Assembly: GCA_045130665.1 (NCBI GenBank)
Contig: JBGUQC010000004.1
Coordinates: forward strand, 62,001-126,000
Origin: RGIG8124 sp045130665
GTDB lineage: Bacteria; Bacillota; Clostridia; Christensenellales; CAG-917
Direction: 5' to 3'
Length of the DNA stretch: 64,000 nt
Notes under the pieces: model-generated
What the model was told of the DNA's origin: nothing
Seen by the model: only the letters and a program-made list of their open reading frames with translations
Databases searched by the model: none
Position numbers and translations under genes: made by a program
Shown: positions 1 through 7,971 of the stretch, in pieces
How positions within the stretch are numbered: the stretch's first letter is position 1
Layout of the letters: every line of letters begins with the position of its first letter

Positions 1-1121
1 ATTTCAGGAATAACATCATTACTTCTTCTTAAGAAGACTCTATCTTTTATACGGATTTTCTTCTTTAAAATATCTCCGTAGTTATTAAGTGTTGCACGTT
101 GTACAACTACTCCACCGAAATCTGCAGGTTCTAGTATTGCAATTGGGTTAAGTTTTGAAGATCTAGATACTTGCCATACAACATCTAAAAGTTTTGTACT
201 GATTTCATCTGGCTTAAATTTATATGCAAGTGCCCACTTTGGGAACTTTTCAGTAAAGCCGATTTCATCTCTAAGTTTTAGATCGTTTACCTTAAAGACA
301 ATACCATCTATTGGATAGTCTAATGTTTCTCTAATTTCTTCAACTTTTTTTGCATAATCCATTGCTTCTATATCATTAGATATAGTTTCGAATAAACCTT
401 CTGTTTCAAATCCTTCTTCAATCAAGAATTTTCTAACATCAGTTTGAGTTTCAAAAGTCTTTTCTGTGTATCCGATATTATATGCAAAGAAAGATAAATT
501 TCTAGACTTTGTAACATTTGGATCTAGATTTCTAAATGCACCAGCTGCACCATTTCTTGGATTCTTTAATGGTTCGCTTGCGGTTTTATTATATTCATTG
601 AAAGCACTAATTCTCATAATGCCTTCACCTTGTATCTCTATTTTTCCTTTATATGAGATGGTTTGTGGTAATTTCTTAATGGTTTTAACTTGTTCCGTGA
701 TAATTTCCCCGACTTCACCATTTCCTCTTGTTGTAGCCTTAATTAAGTGGCCATTTTCATATAAAATATTTAAAGTAAGACCATCAAATTTAAATTCTGC
801 TGTTAAAGTTGGAATATAACCCTCAGCTTTAATCAATCTTTGTAGCCAATCCTTTAATTCATCTTCATTTTGAGCTTTATCTAAGGAATATAATCTTTGT
901 AAATGTTTGCTTTGCTCAAATTTCTTTTGAGGAGCACCACCAACTCTCTTTGTTGGAGAGTCTGGAAGAGAAAAACCAACTTCTTCTTCCATAGCTTTAA
1001 GCTTATAATAAAGCTTATCGTACTCGGCATCGGAAACAACTGGGGCATCTTGTTCATAGTACATTTTGGCCCAGTAATTGAGTTTTTCTATTATTTCAGA
1101 CATTTCAAATAATATATCCAT
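1..1121 (-). CDS. ligA: NAD-dependent DNA ligase LigA (N-terminal part, cut by window edge)
   Basis: LigA seals nicks in duplex DNA using NAD+ as adenylate donor during replication and repair. About 373 codons are visible, running off the left edge. The adenylation-domain lysine motif reads EFKFDG (canonical ExKIDG). It is followed by TTRGNGEVGE, the NPRNGAAGAFRNLDP stretch, the IDGIVFKV motif and the start of the OB-fold region ending in DVIPEI. The chosen ATG at 1121 has GAGGT five bases upstream. A second in-frame ATG at 1103 is possible but lacks that spacing. The gene follows pcrA by 9 bp, the same pcrA-ligA pairing seen in Bacillus. The OB-region motif usually written QVGRTG reads QVSRSS here, so the protein is somewhat divergent. 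Confidence 0.93.
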   Translation of the reverse strand, partial: MDILFEMSEIIEKLNYWAKMYYEQDAPVVSDAEYDKLYYKLKAMEEEVGFSLPDSPTKRVGGAPQKKFEQSKHLQRLYSLDKAQNEDELKDWLQRLIKAEGYIPTLTAEFKFDGLTLNILYENGHLIKATTRGNGEVGEIITEQVKTIKKLPQTISYKGKIEIQGEGIMRISAFNEYNKTASEPLKNPRNGAAGAFRNLDPNVTKSRNLSFFAYNIGYTEKTFETQTDVRKFLIEEGFETEGLFETISNDIEAMDYAKKVEEIRETLDYPIDGIVFKVNDLKLRDEIGFTEKFPKWALAYKFKPDEISTKLLDVVWQVSRSSKLNPIAILEPADFGGVVVQRATLNNYGDILKKKIRIKDRVFLRRSNDVIPE

Positions 1122-1130
1122 TTAATACCT

Positions 1131-3401
1131 CTACTTATCAACAATTGTAAGCATTGGAGCTACAATATTCAAGGCGAATTTCTTTACACCTAATCCATTA
1201 AATGCAATAGATAAAATTGCATCCTCGCCTTCACCTTCTACTTTCATTATGAATCCTTTGCCAAATTTTATATGTTCAACAATGATTCCTTCCTGGAATT
1301 TAGATAAATCTACATCATTTTTAGGTGCTGCAGTCTTTAATTCTGGTTTTGGTAATGGTTTAACAGGTTCTGCATATACTTGAGATGTAGATTGTCTTGA
1401 ATAACCATGATTTTTCTTGGAATAGATAACATCATCTGAATAATAACCAGAATTGTCGAATGAATAGTAATTATTTCTAAATGAACCATATGCATTTGGA
1501 TCTCTTAATTCATCAAAAGCTGGTTTCATTTCATTAATAAATCTACTTCTGTTCATTCTGTCATGAGAATTAAAGTTAAATCTTGTATTTGCACAAGTGC
1601 AAATTAATCTATGTTTTGCACGAGTAATCGCAACATACATTAACCTTCTTTCTTCTTCTAATTCTGCTGGATCAGCTTGAGCTTGAATACTTGGGAATAC
1701 ATTTTCCTCTAAGGCAACTATAAAGACTGTATCAAATTCAAGTCCCTTTACTGCATGAATTGTTGCAATAGATACATAGTTTGCATCTACCGTATCATCA
1801 GCTGCAGAAATTAATGTTGCAGATTGTAGATAATCTATGAATTCTGCTTCTTTGTTATCTCCAACGAATTCTTCAACTGCACCAACTAATTCTCTAACGT
1901 TTTCAAGTCTTGATGAATCATCTGGATCATCAGATGTTAATAAATCATTTTCAATACCACTTTCTACTATTAAATACTCAGTAAACTCCTTTGGAGTTTT
2001 AGTTAATAATGCGTTTCTTAAATTGTATATGATATCTACAAATGGCTTTACCTTCTTAGCAAGACCTGGAGCATAGTAATCTATCTCATTTAAAACTGTA
2101 AACAAAGATACATGATACTCTGAAGCAATTTCTAATAAATCTTCAACTGTCTTTGGTCCAATGTTTCTCTTTGGATAGTTAATAATTCTAATTAAACTCT
2201 CAGTATCTGCTGTATTTATTGCAACTTTTGCATATGCAAGCGTATCCTTAATTTCTTTTCTTTCATAGAAACGATATCCACCAAATACTTTGTATGGAAT
2301 TCTATAAAGCGTAAATCTTTCTTCGAATAATCTTGTAAGTCTTGTTGCTCTAACTAAAACAGCAATCTCATTATATGGCAATCCTTTATCATGTAATTGG
2401 ACTATTTGAGATGCAACATATTCGGCTTCTTCTTTATCGCCTTGATTAATCTTGTATGTTACGGACTTATAATCATCCGTATTTTCTGTCCATAAAGACT
2501 TTTCATTACGATATTTATTGTTAGAAATTACATTGTTTGCAACAGTTAAAATTTTTGGAGTGCTTCTATAATTTTGTTCTAACTTATATACCTTTGCATC
2601 TGGGAATGTTTTTTTAAAGTCCACAATATTTTTAATATCCGAACCACGCCATCCATAAATACTTTGATCTTCATCTCCAACAACAAACAAATTATTGTAT
2701 TTTTCAGATAATAATTTAACTATGTTAAATTGTATCATGTTTGTATCTTGGAATTCGTCTACAGAAATGTACTTAAATCTTTCTTGGTATACAGATAAAA
2801 CATCTGGGAATTTAGAAAGTAATTCATAGCATTTAATTAGTAAATCATCAAAGTCAAAAGCATTAGAAATCTTTAATTCTTTTTCATATTCTTCAAAAAT
2901 CTCTTTTATAACTTTTGCGTTTCTTATATCAGGCTCAATTTCTTCATAATATTCTTGTGGTGTCATACCATAAGTTTTTGCTTTAGAAATATGATCAATA
3001 TAATTCTTTATGGCTTTTGTATCTGCATCAGGAATTCTTTCCAAAACTCTCTTTATAGTTTTCTTCTTGTCTTCCTCGTCGTAAATTGTGAAGTTATTAT
3101 CATATCCAAGGCATGTTGCATATACTCTTAAAATCTTTGCACACATACTATGGAATGTGGATGCCCAGATATACTCACCTAAAGGTGTGGATTGGCAAAT
3201 CCTATCTTTCATCTCTTGTGCGGCCTTGTTTGTAAAGGTTATTGCAAGGATGTCATCTGGGTTTACACCTAATTCAAGTAAATAACAAATTCTAGCGGTT
3301 AAAACTCTCGTCTTTCCACTTCCAGCACCAGCTATAACAAGGATATGACCATTTATATCCAACACAGCTTTTACTTGTTCGTCATTTAACTTAAAATTCA
3401 T
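1131..3401 (-). CDS. pcrA: ATP-dependent DNA helicase PcrA/UvrD
   Basis: Superfamily 1A 3'-5' helicase acting in repair, rolling-circle replication and removal of RecA. The 756 residues match the family length. Walker A GAGSGKT lies at residues 25-31 and TFTNKAAQEM follows. The VDEFQDTN Walker B/motif II, VGDEDQSIYGWRG (motif III), LEQNYRST (motif IV) and the late VAITRAKHRL motif VI are all present. The last 45 residues form the Tudor-like tail (EGIIVEHIKFGKG) known to contact RNA polymerase in PcrA. It is the first gene of the pcrA-ligA operon, behind a consensus promoter at 3431-3459. Confidence 0.97.
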   Translation of the reverse strand: MNFKLNDEQVKAVLDINGHILVIAGAGSGKTRVLTARICYLLELGVNPDDILAITFTNKAAQEMKDRICQSTPLGEYIWASTFHSMCAKILRVYATCLGYDNNFTIYDEEDKKKTIKRVLERIPDADTKAIKNYIDHISKAKTYGMTPQEYYEEIEPDIRNAKVIKEIFEEYEKELKISNAFDFDDLLIKCYELLSKFPDVLSVYQERFKYISVDEFQDTNMIQFNIVKLLSEKYNNLFVVGDEDQSIYGWRGSDIKNIVDFKKTFPDAKVYKLEQNYRSTPKILTVANNVISNNKYRNEKSLWTENTDDYKSVTYKINQGDKEEAEYVASQIVQLHDKGLPYNEIAVLVRATRLTRLFEERFTLYRIPYKVFGGYRFYERKEIKDTLAYAKVAINTADTESLIRIINYPKRNIGPKTVEDLLEIASEYHVSLFTVLNEIDYYAPGLAKKVKPFVDIIYNLRNALLTKTPKEFTEYLIVESGIENDLLTSDDPDDSSRLENVRELVGAVEEFVGDNKEAEFIDYLQSATLISAADDTVDANYVSIATIHAVKGLEFDTVFIVALEENVFPSIQAQADPAELEEERRLMYVAITRAKHRLICTCANTRFNFNSHDRMNRSRFINEMKPAFDELRDPNAYGSFRNNYYSFDNSGYYSDDVIYSKKNHGYSRQSTSQVYAEPVKPLPKPELKTAAPKNDVDLSKFQEGIIVEHIKFGKGFIMKVEGEGEDAILSIAFNGLGVKKFALNIVAPMLTIVDK

Positions 3402-3430
3402 AAAATTTTGCCCTTTTCTAATTCTAAAAT

Positions 3431-3459
3431 ATTATACCACAAATCGGCTCTTTTTTGAA
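3431..3459 (-). promoter_or_regulatory. Promoter of pcrA-ligA
   Basis: On the minus strand TTCAAA (3454-3459) and TATAAT (3431-3436) are 17 bp apart, with an extended -10 TGG directly upstream. This fits a sigma-A promoter. The leader to the pcrA ATG is about 23 bases. Confidence 0.75.
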
Positions 3460-3522
3460 TAGAATTGCCCTATTTTTTGCAAATTCTTTCATAAAAATAT
3501 TAATTTTTTGAAAATACCTATA

Positions 3523-3551
3523 TTGAATTACAAAAAATGATGTGGTAAACT
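3523..3551 (+). promoter_or_regulatory. Promoter of the acidic repeat protein gene
   Basis: TTGAAT (3523-3528), a 17-bp spacer and TAAACT (3546-3551) with an extended -10 TGG. Transcription would begin near 3558, about 33 bases before the ATG at 3591. It is divergent from the pcrA promoter. Confidence 0.65.
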
Positions 3552-3590
3552 TGAATAAATTACTTGAAGTTTTTTTGGGGGTTTTTTAGT

Positions 3591-6587
3591 ATGTCTGAAG
3601 AAGAAAAGAATTTAGATTTAGAAGAACAAAACGATGCTACTTCTTATTCTGAAGATGACATTTTAGAATGTGAAATCACGGATGATGATGAATCTGCACC
3701 TATGGGTACTCTTGTAAAGATGCCAGAAGATGCACCACAAGATGATCAACCTGCTGAAGAACCAGCACAGGATGAGCCATTTGAAGCAGAAGTTACAGAT
3801 GATGATGACACTGCTCCAATGGGAACATTGGTTAAAATGCCAGAAGAATTATCTGAAGAAGATGCAAACGAAGTATTCGCAGATACTGAGAATGTTGAAG
3901 TTGCTGAAAAGATTATTACAAAACAATTTGTTTATGAATATATTGAATCAGCTGAATATGCAGACAAAGTTGAGTTAAACAAGAGAGAAAATTACAACTC
4001 TGCTAACTGGCCAGTTGCAGATACTCACTATGCTCTTGGTACAGATAAACAATGCTTCATTTATGTATATGAGACAAAGAATCCAACGGTTCTTTTAATA
4101 TACAATACTCCAGAATATGCAGCTGAATTAAAGAAAGATCACCCACTAGTTACTGAAAGTAAAGTTCCAAGAAGTAATGATCCATGGTTCAAACTCATTA
4201 TGGATGATACCTATACTGAGGACCAAGTCAAGAAGATTATAGATGATTGTTTCGCATATGCATATGTAATTAAAGAGGAAGAAGAGCCTCAAGAGGATAC
4301 TCAACCTGTTGAAGAAACTCCAGCTGAGGAGCCAGTACAAGAGGAAGTTAAAGAAGAACCAATCGAAGATGAAAAAGCTGAAGAACCTATTGAGGAACCA
4401 GTAGAAGAAACACAAGAAGAAGTCGTTGAAGAAGAACAACCAACTGAAGAACCTGAAGAAGTTCAAGAGGAAGCTCCAGTTGAGGAAGAAACTCCTGTAG
4501 AAGAGCCTGCTCCAGAAGAGGAACCTGTACAAGAGGAAGAACCTGTTGTTGATGAATCACCAGTTGAAGAACCTGTCGCTGAAGAAGAACCAGCTCCAAC
4601 ACCAGTTATTGTCCCAATTGTTTCTGAAGAACCAGTTGAGGAAATCACCGAGGAAGAAGCTGAAGATGTATTTGGTGGCGTTGTAGAAGACGAGACAGCC
4701 GAAAAGATTATCACAAAACAATTCGTATATGAATATTTAGAGTCATGCGAGTATGCAGATAAAGTTGAAATTAATAAGAGAGAAAATTACAACTCTGCAA
4801 ACTTCCCTATTCCAGATACACACTTTGCTTGTGGAGACAAGAAGAAATGTTTTGTTTATGTTTACGAAACAAAGAAACCTACAGTATTACTCATATTCAA
4901 TACACCAGAGTATGCTGAAGAATTAAAAGCAGACCATCCACAAATTAAAGAAAGTAAAGTTCCAAACAATGCAAAAGAAACATGGTTTAACCTTGTAATG
5001 GATGGAACATATACAGAAGATCAAGTTAAGAAGATTTTAGATGATAGTTTTGCTCATGCATATAGAGTTGCAGAAGAAGAAGCAAAAGAAGAAGCTGAAG
5101 AATTAGCAAAGGCAGCAGAACCTGTTCAAGAAGAACCAATTGTTGAAGAAGTCGTCGAAGAACCAGTAGTAGAAGAGCCTGTAGTTGAGGAAGAGCCAGA
5201 GCAAGAAGTAACTCTCAAAGAGAGTTTAGCTGCAGCTGCTCATATTACACACTCTGTAGAAGTTGATACATTTGATAAGAAATTCATCTGTGAATACCTC
5301 AAGAATAAGTATGGTGATGATGTTGAAATCAATACAAGAGAAAACTTCACTTCAACTGGTTTACCACTTGCAGACACACACTATGTTGCTGGTAAGAAAA
5401 AGAAGTGTTTCGTTTATGTTTATGAAACAGATGGAACAGTACTTCTCTTAATTAATAACAATAGCAAATATGAGAAAGAACTCAAGAAAGAACATAAACT
5501 TGTTACACGTAGTGCATTCCCAAAGAGCAAAGATGAATGGTTCTCTGTAATTTTGGATGATTCATTCAACAAGAAACAAGTTTGCAAAGTATTAGATGAC
5601 TGCTTCGTATTTAATGGCGGAAAAGCTGTTGAAGAAGAACCAGAAATCAAGACATATGGTAATTCTGCATTTGAAGAAAAGAAACCTACAGAAGAAGTAA
5701 ATTACGACTATCAAGAAGCTGTAGATTTACAAAATCAACAAATTGCTGAAGAAAATGCAACAAAACAACCAAGAAAGAAGAAAGAACCACCAAAGAAACT
5801 CGAAGATTATGAGATTTGGGGCAAAGTTGTATTTGAAAAGAAAGAAGAACCTAAGAAAGAGCCTGTAAAGGAAGAAAAACCAAAGGCAGCTAAGAAACAA
5901 GAGCCAGTCTCCACTGCTCCAAAGAAAGAAACTAAAGCAAAAGCAGAGCCTTCAAAGAAAGCTGAGCCTGTTAAGAAGGAAGAACCAGTAAAGAAAGCTC
6001 CTGCTAAGAAAGAAGCTGCACCTAAGGCAGAACCTACAAAGAAAGAGACAAAGAAAGCTGAACCAAAACCAGCTCCAGCTCCAAAAGCAGAACCAAAGAA
6101 AACAACTAAAAAAGATATAGATAAGGAGAAAACGACTATGGCAAAATATGAACCAGAGAAAATGGTACAAGCAAGTGGCGCAACAACACCACATGGCAAA
6201 TTCGTAATTAGAAAGACAGATAATGGCAACTTTGTATTCAAACTTATTTCTTCTAATAAGAGAGTTGTTGCAATAGGTGCTCAAGCATATTCTGGACTTC
6301 CTGGTGTAAAAGGTGGAATTCAAAGTGTTATCAAGAATGCAGCAAAAGCTCCAATTCAAGACTCTACACTTCAAAAAGTTGTTGAACTCAAGTTCCCAAA
6401 GTGGGAAATTTGGAAAGATAAGAAAGACGAGTTCAGACTTCGTTTATATGCATCTAATGGCGAATTAGTAGCATCAACAAACGATGGATACACTGGAAAA
6501 CCAGCAGCAAAAGCAGGTATTGATGCAATTTCACGTGCATGTATTGACTGCGATATCGTAAGAAACGACGATCCAAAAGCATACTAA
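3591..6587 (+). CDS. Large acidic repeat protein: three YjbR/MmcQ-like domains and tandem DUF1508
   Basis: No characterised function is known to me. An in-frame TTG exists at 3564, but the ATG at 3591 is preferred because GGGGG lies nine bases upstream and the protein then begins MSEEEKN. About 998 residues are encoded. Three similar blocks at roughly residues 105-233, 370-495 and 560-676 each contain KRENYNS or TRENFTS, a FVYVYET strand, a (Y/F)NTPEYA(A/E)ELK-type helix, a W-F-x-L/V stretch and a final DQVKKI(I/L)DD helix. The end of this pattern resembles the YjbR/MmcQ (DUF419) fold, which is my inference. Glu/Pro-rich linkers separate the blocks, and a Lys/Ala/Pro-rich stretch follows the third. 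Two DUF1508 (YegP-like) modules end the protein near residues 867-915 and 936-985 (GKFVIRKTDNGNFVFKL; WEIWKDKKDEFRLRL). No signal peptide or membrane segment is seen, so it is probably cytoplasmic. Confidence 0.85.
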   Translation: MSEEEKNLDLEEQNDATSYSEDDILECEITDDDESAPMGTLVKMPEDAPQDDQPAEEPAQDEPFEAEVTDDDDTAPMGTLVKMPEELSEEDANEVFADTENVEVAEKIITKQFVYEYIESAEYADKVELNKRENYNSANWPVADTHYALGTDKQCFIYVYETKNPTVLLIYNTPEYAAELKKDHPLVTESKVPRSNDPWFKLIMDDTYTEDQVKKIIDDCFAYAYVIKEEEEPQEDTQPVEETPAEEPVQEEVKEEPIEDEKAEEPIEEPVEETQEEVVEEEQPTEEPEEVQEEAPVEEETPVEEPAPEEEPVQEEEPVVDESPVEEPVAEEEPAPTPVIVPIVSEEPVEEITEEEAEDVFGGVVEDETAEKIITKQFVYEYLESCEYADKVEINKRENYNSANFPIPDTHFACGDKKKCFVYVYETKKPTVLLIFNTPEYAEELKADHPQIKESKVPNNAKETWFNLVMDGTYTEDQVKKILDDSFAHAYRVAEEEAKEEAEELAKAAEPVQEEPIVEEVVEEPVVEEPVVEEEPEQEVTLKESLAAAAHITHSVEVDTFDKKFICEYLKNKYGDDVEINTRENFTSTGLPLADTHYVAGKKKKCFVYVYETDGTVLLLINNNSKYEKELKKEHKLVTRSAFPKSKDEWFSVILDDSFNKKQVCKVLDDCFVFNGGKAVEEEPEIKTYGNSAFEEKKPTEEVNYDYQEAVDLQNQQIAEENATKQPRKKKEPPKKLEDYEIWGKVVFEKKEEPKKEPVKEEKPKAAKKQEPVSTAPKKETKAKAEPSKKAEPVKKEEPVKKAPAKKEAAPKAEPTKKETKKAEPKPAPAPKAEPKKTTKKDIDKEKTTMAKYEPEKMVQASGATTPHGKFVIRKTDNGNFVFKLISSNKRVVAIGAQAYSGLPGVKGGIQSVIKNAAKAPIQDSTLQKVVELKFPKWEIWKDKKDEFRLRLYASNGELVASTNDGYTGKPAAKAGIDAISRACIDCDIVRNDDPKAY
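6123..6140 (+). promoter_or_regulatory. Internal ribosome-binding site and ATG before the DUF1508 pair
   Basis: Inside the acidic protein gene, AAGGAG (6123-6128) lies nine bases before an in-frame ATG (6138-6140). Translation from here would give a 149-residue protein (MAKYEPEKM...) made only of the two DUF1508 modules. Free-standing double-DUF1508 proteins are common, so this could be a second product or the relic of a gene fusion. Confidence 0.5.
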
Positions 6588-6595
6588 AACAAATT

Positions 6596-6618
6596 GAGGA
6601 GCGCAAGCTCCTCTTTTT
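6596..6618 (+). terminator. Intrinsic terminator after the acidic protein gene
   Basis: A perfect 7-bp stem GAGGAGC/GCTCCTC with loop GCAA is followed by five T, starting 9 bases after the stop codon. Confidence 0.9.
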
Positions 6619-6630
6619 ATTTTATAAAAG

Positions 6631-6652
6631 CCCAAAAAAGTTTGGGTTTTTT
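6631..6652 (+). terminator. Second tandem terminator
   Basis: Stem CCCAAA/TTTGGG with loop AAAG and six T follows directly after the first terminator, giving a double stop for transcription from the left. Confidence 0.75.
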
Positions 6653-6682
6653 CTTGATATAATAAATAACTTCTTATATAAT

Positions 6683-6730
6683 AACTTTCGTCGGGTAGCA
6701 ATTTAAATATTGCAATGTGGATGATAAGTT
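6683..6730. other. Long imperfect hairpin of unknown role upstream of tRNA-Ser
   Basis: AACTTTCGTC (6683-6692) pairs with GATGATAAGTT (6720-6730), with one bulged base and one G-U pair. An inner stem GCAAT (6698-6702)/ATTGC (6709-6713) is separated from it by asymmetric internal loops GGGTA and AATGTG. It lies between the double terminator and the tRNA gene and is not part of a coding region. I cannot assign it to a known RNA family. Confidence 0.35.
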
Positions 6731-6776
6731 TATTTCGTATTTAAAATATCATTCACATACCCTTTATATAAACCTT

Positions 6777-6866
6777 GGAGAGATGGCCGAGTTGGTCTAA
6801 GACGCACGACTGGAAATCGTGTATACAGGTAATGTATCAAGGGTTCGAATCCCTTTCTCTCCGCCA
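6777..6866 (+). tRNA. tRNA-Ser (anticodon GGA)
   Basis: Acceptor GGAGAGA pairs with TCTCTCC, followed by discriminator G and an encoded CCA. The anticodon stem CACGA/TCGTG holds loop CTGGAAA with anticodon GGA. The long variable arm and the GGTTCGAATCC T arm are typical of a class II serine tRNA. A TATATA at 6765-6770 would place the transcript start on the tRNA 5' end, but no good -35 accompanies it. Confidence 0.97.
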
Positions 6867-6874
6867 AGAAAAAA

Positions 6875-6906
6875 GGCAATACCTAAAAAGTATTGCCATT
6901 TTCTTT
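6875..6906. terminator. Terminator after tRNA-Ser, usable on both strands
   Basis: Perfect 8-bp stem GGCAATAC/GTATTGCC with loop CTAAAAA, T-rich downstream and A-rich upstream. It sits between tRNA-Ser (plus) and the convergent DUF2188 gene (minus). Confidence 0.85.
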
Positions 6907-6925
6907 TATATAATTATTTTAATAA

Positions 6926-7153
6926 TTATTTTTTACCTTTTACGACTTTTGCTTTTGTAGCTTTACCCTTGTTATCACCTTTTGATTTATGAACCAAAAG
7001 TGTTGCTCCTTGGTTTTTAGCCATTTGTTCGCAATATGCTTCAGCCTCAACTTTTGTATCAAATAATTTGATAACTTTATCGCTACCTTGAATAAAGACT
7101 TGCCATTTGTTATCTGATGCTCTTTTTGAGACATGATATACTTTTGCTGCCAT
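6926..7153 (-). CDS. DUF2188 family small basic protein
   Basis: The 75 residues match the DUF2188 pattern: a short strand VYHVSKRASDNKWQVF, a second strand with KVIKLFDTKVEAEAYCEQ, then AKNQGATLLVHKSKG. A Lys-rich tail follows. The biochemical role of DUF2188 is unknown to me. AAGGAGGT lies before the ATG with good spacing. It is 11 bp downstream of the membrane-protein gene at 7165-7830 and is probably co-transcribed with it. Confidence 0.8.
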   Translation of the reverse strand: MAAKVYHVSKRASDNKWQVFIQGSDKVIKLFDTKVEAEAYCEQMAKNQGATLLVHKSKGDNKGKATKAKVVKGKK

Positions 7154-7164
7154 GTTTTACCTCC

Positions 7165-7830
7165 TTATAATTGTGGGACTATTGCAAGTGGAATTAATAC
7201 ACATAATAAGATGATATTTACTGCACTAATTGCACTAAAGAATATGATCTTAAATTTCTTAGAAGTATCTGGTACATAGTTTGCAGCAATGAAGAATGGT
7301 ATATATGTTGTGATAAATACTGGAATTGCACCCCACCATTTATAAACCCAAATAAATGCTGGTGTTGCTGCTAAGAAGATTTCCACTATTGAGAACAATA
7401 GTGCCATACCAATTGTTGTAACTAGTTTACATGAGAAACCTTTGAAGTTACCAATTGATAGATATCTCTTATTTCTGTCTTCTGGAAGCATCTTCCAAGA
7501 AATGATACCTGCAAGTGTGAACATCATTGAAAGTTCCCAAGATACACCAATTAATAGGATAAATGAAGTACTTTCATTTGAAACTGCCCATAATGGATAT
7601 CCTGAACCATATGCGATAAATGCATTGATGATTTCATAGAACCAGTGTACACAATACAAAGCAGCACCTGCTAAGAGTGCTTTATAGTTTCCTTTTCTCC
7701 ATTCAGACCAATATACGTAGAAAACTACTGCTAAGATAAATATGAATGTCCAGTTAAAATTGTCTAGACTCCAAACTTTGATCGCTTTGACCGCGGCTTT
7801 CGCGGCTTCACTTCCGTCACCAAAAAGCAT
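7165..7830 (-). CDS. Multi-pass membrane protein of unknown function
   Basis: The 221 residues contain about six hydrophobic spans, for example around FIFILAVVFYVYW, ALLAGAALYCVHWFY, FILLIGVSWELSMMF, GMALLFSIVEIF, GAIPVFITTYIPFFI and the C-terminal IILLCVLIPLAIV. I recognise no catalytic motif. The short N-terminal stretch before the first span has no cleavable signal. GGGGGAT precedes the ATG as ribosome-binding site. It leads a two-gene unit with the DUF2188 gene, behind the promoter at 7879-7907. Confidence 0.75.
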   Translation of the reverse strand: MLFGDGSEAAKAAVKAIKVWSLDNFNWTFIFILAVVFYVYWSEWRKGNYKALLAGAALYCVHWFYEIINAFIAYGSGYPLWAVSNESTSFILLIGVSWELSMMFTLAGIISWKMLPEDRNKRYLSIGNFKGFSCKLVTTIGMALLFSIVEIFLAATPAFIWVYKWWGAIPVFITTYIPFFIAANYVPDTSKKFKIIFFSAISAVNIILLCVLIPLAIVPQL

Positions 7831-7878
7831 AATTTTATCCCCCTCTTTTTTTATGTAAGAAGTTTCCTCTCTTTTTTT

Positions 7879-7907
7879 ATAATAATACTTTGTTATTAAT
7901 AATTCAA
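7879..7907 (-). promoter_or_regulatory. Promoter of membrane protein-DUF2188 unit
   Basis: Minus strand TTGAAT (7902-7907), 17-bp spacer and TATTAT (7879-7884). It is divergent from the carboxylesterase gene. A TTGAAA at 7921 and TATAAT at 7946-7951 (19-bp spacer) may drive that gene on the plus strand. Confidence 0.6.
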
Positions 7908-7971
7908 ATATAGATTTATTTTGAAATAACTTATATAATTAATTATATAATATTGATTTTTAGGGGAAAAT

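Noticed and set aside
4146..6374. Long open frames on the minus strand opposite the acidic repeat protein
   Set aside because: They arise from the repetitive Glu/Pro/Lys codons of the plus-strand gene, have low-complexity Phe/Ser-rich translations and no ribosome-binding sites.
6775..6960. A 61-residue plus-strand reading frame
   Set aside because: It runs through tRNA-Ser and its terminator.
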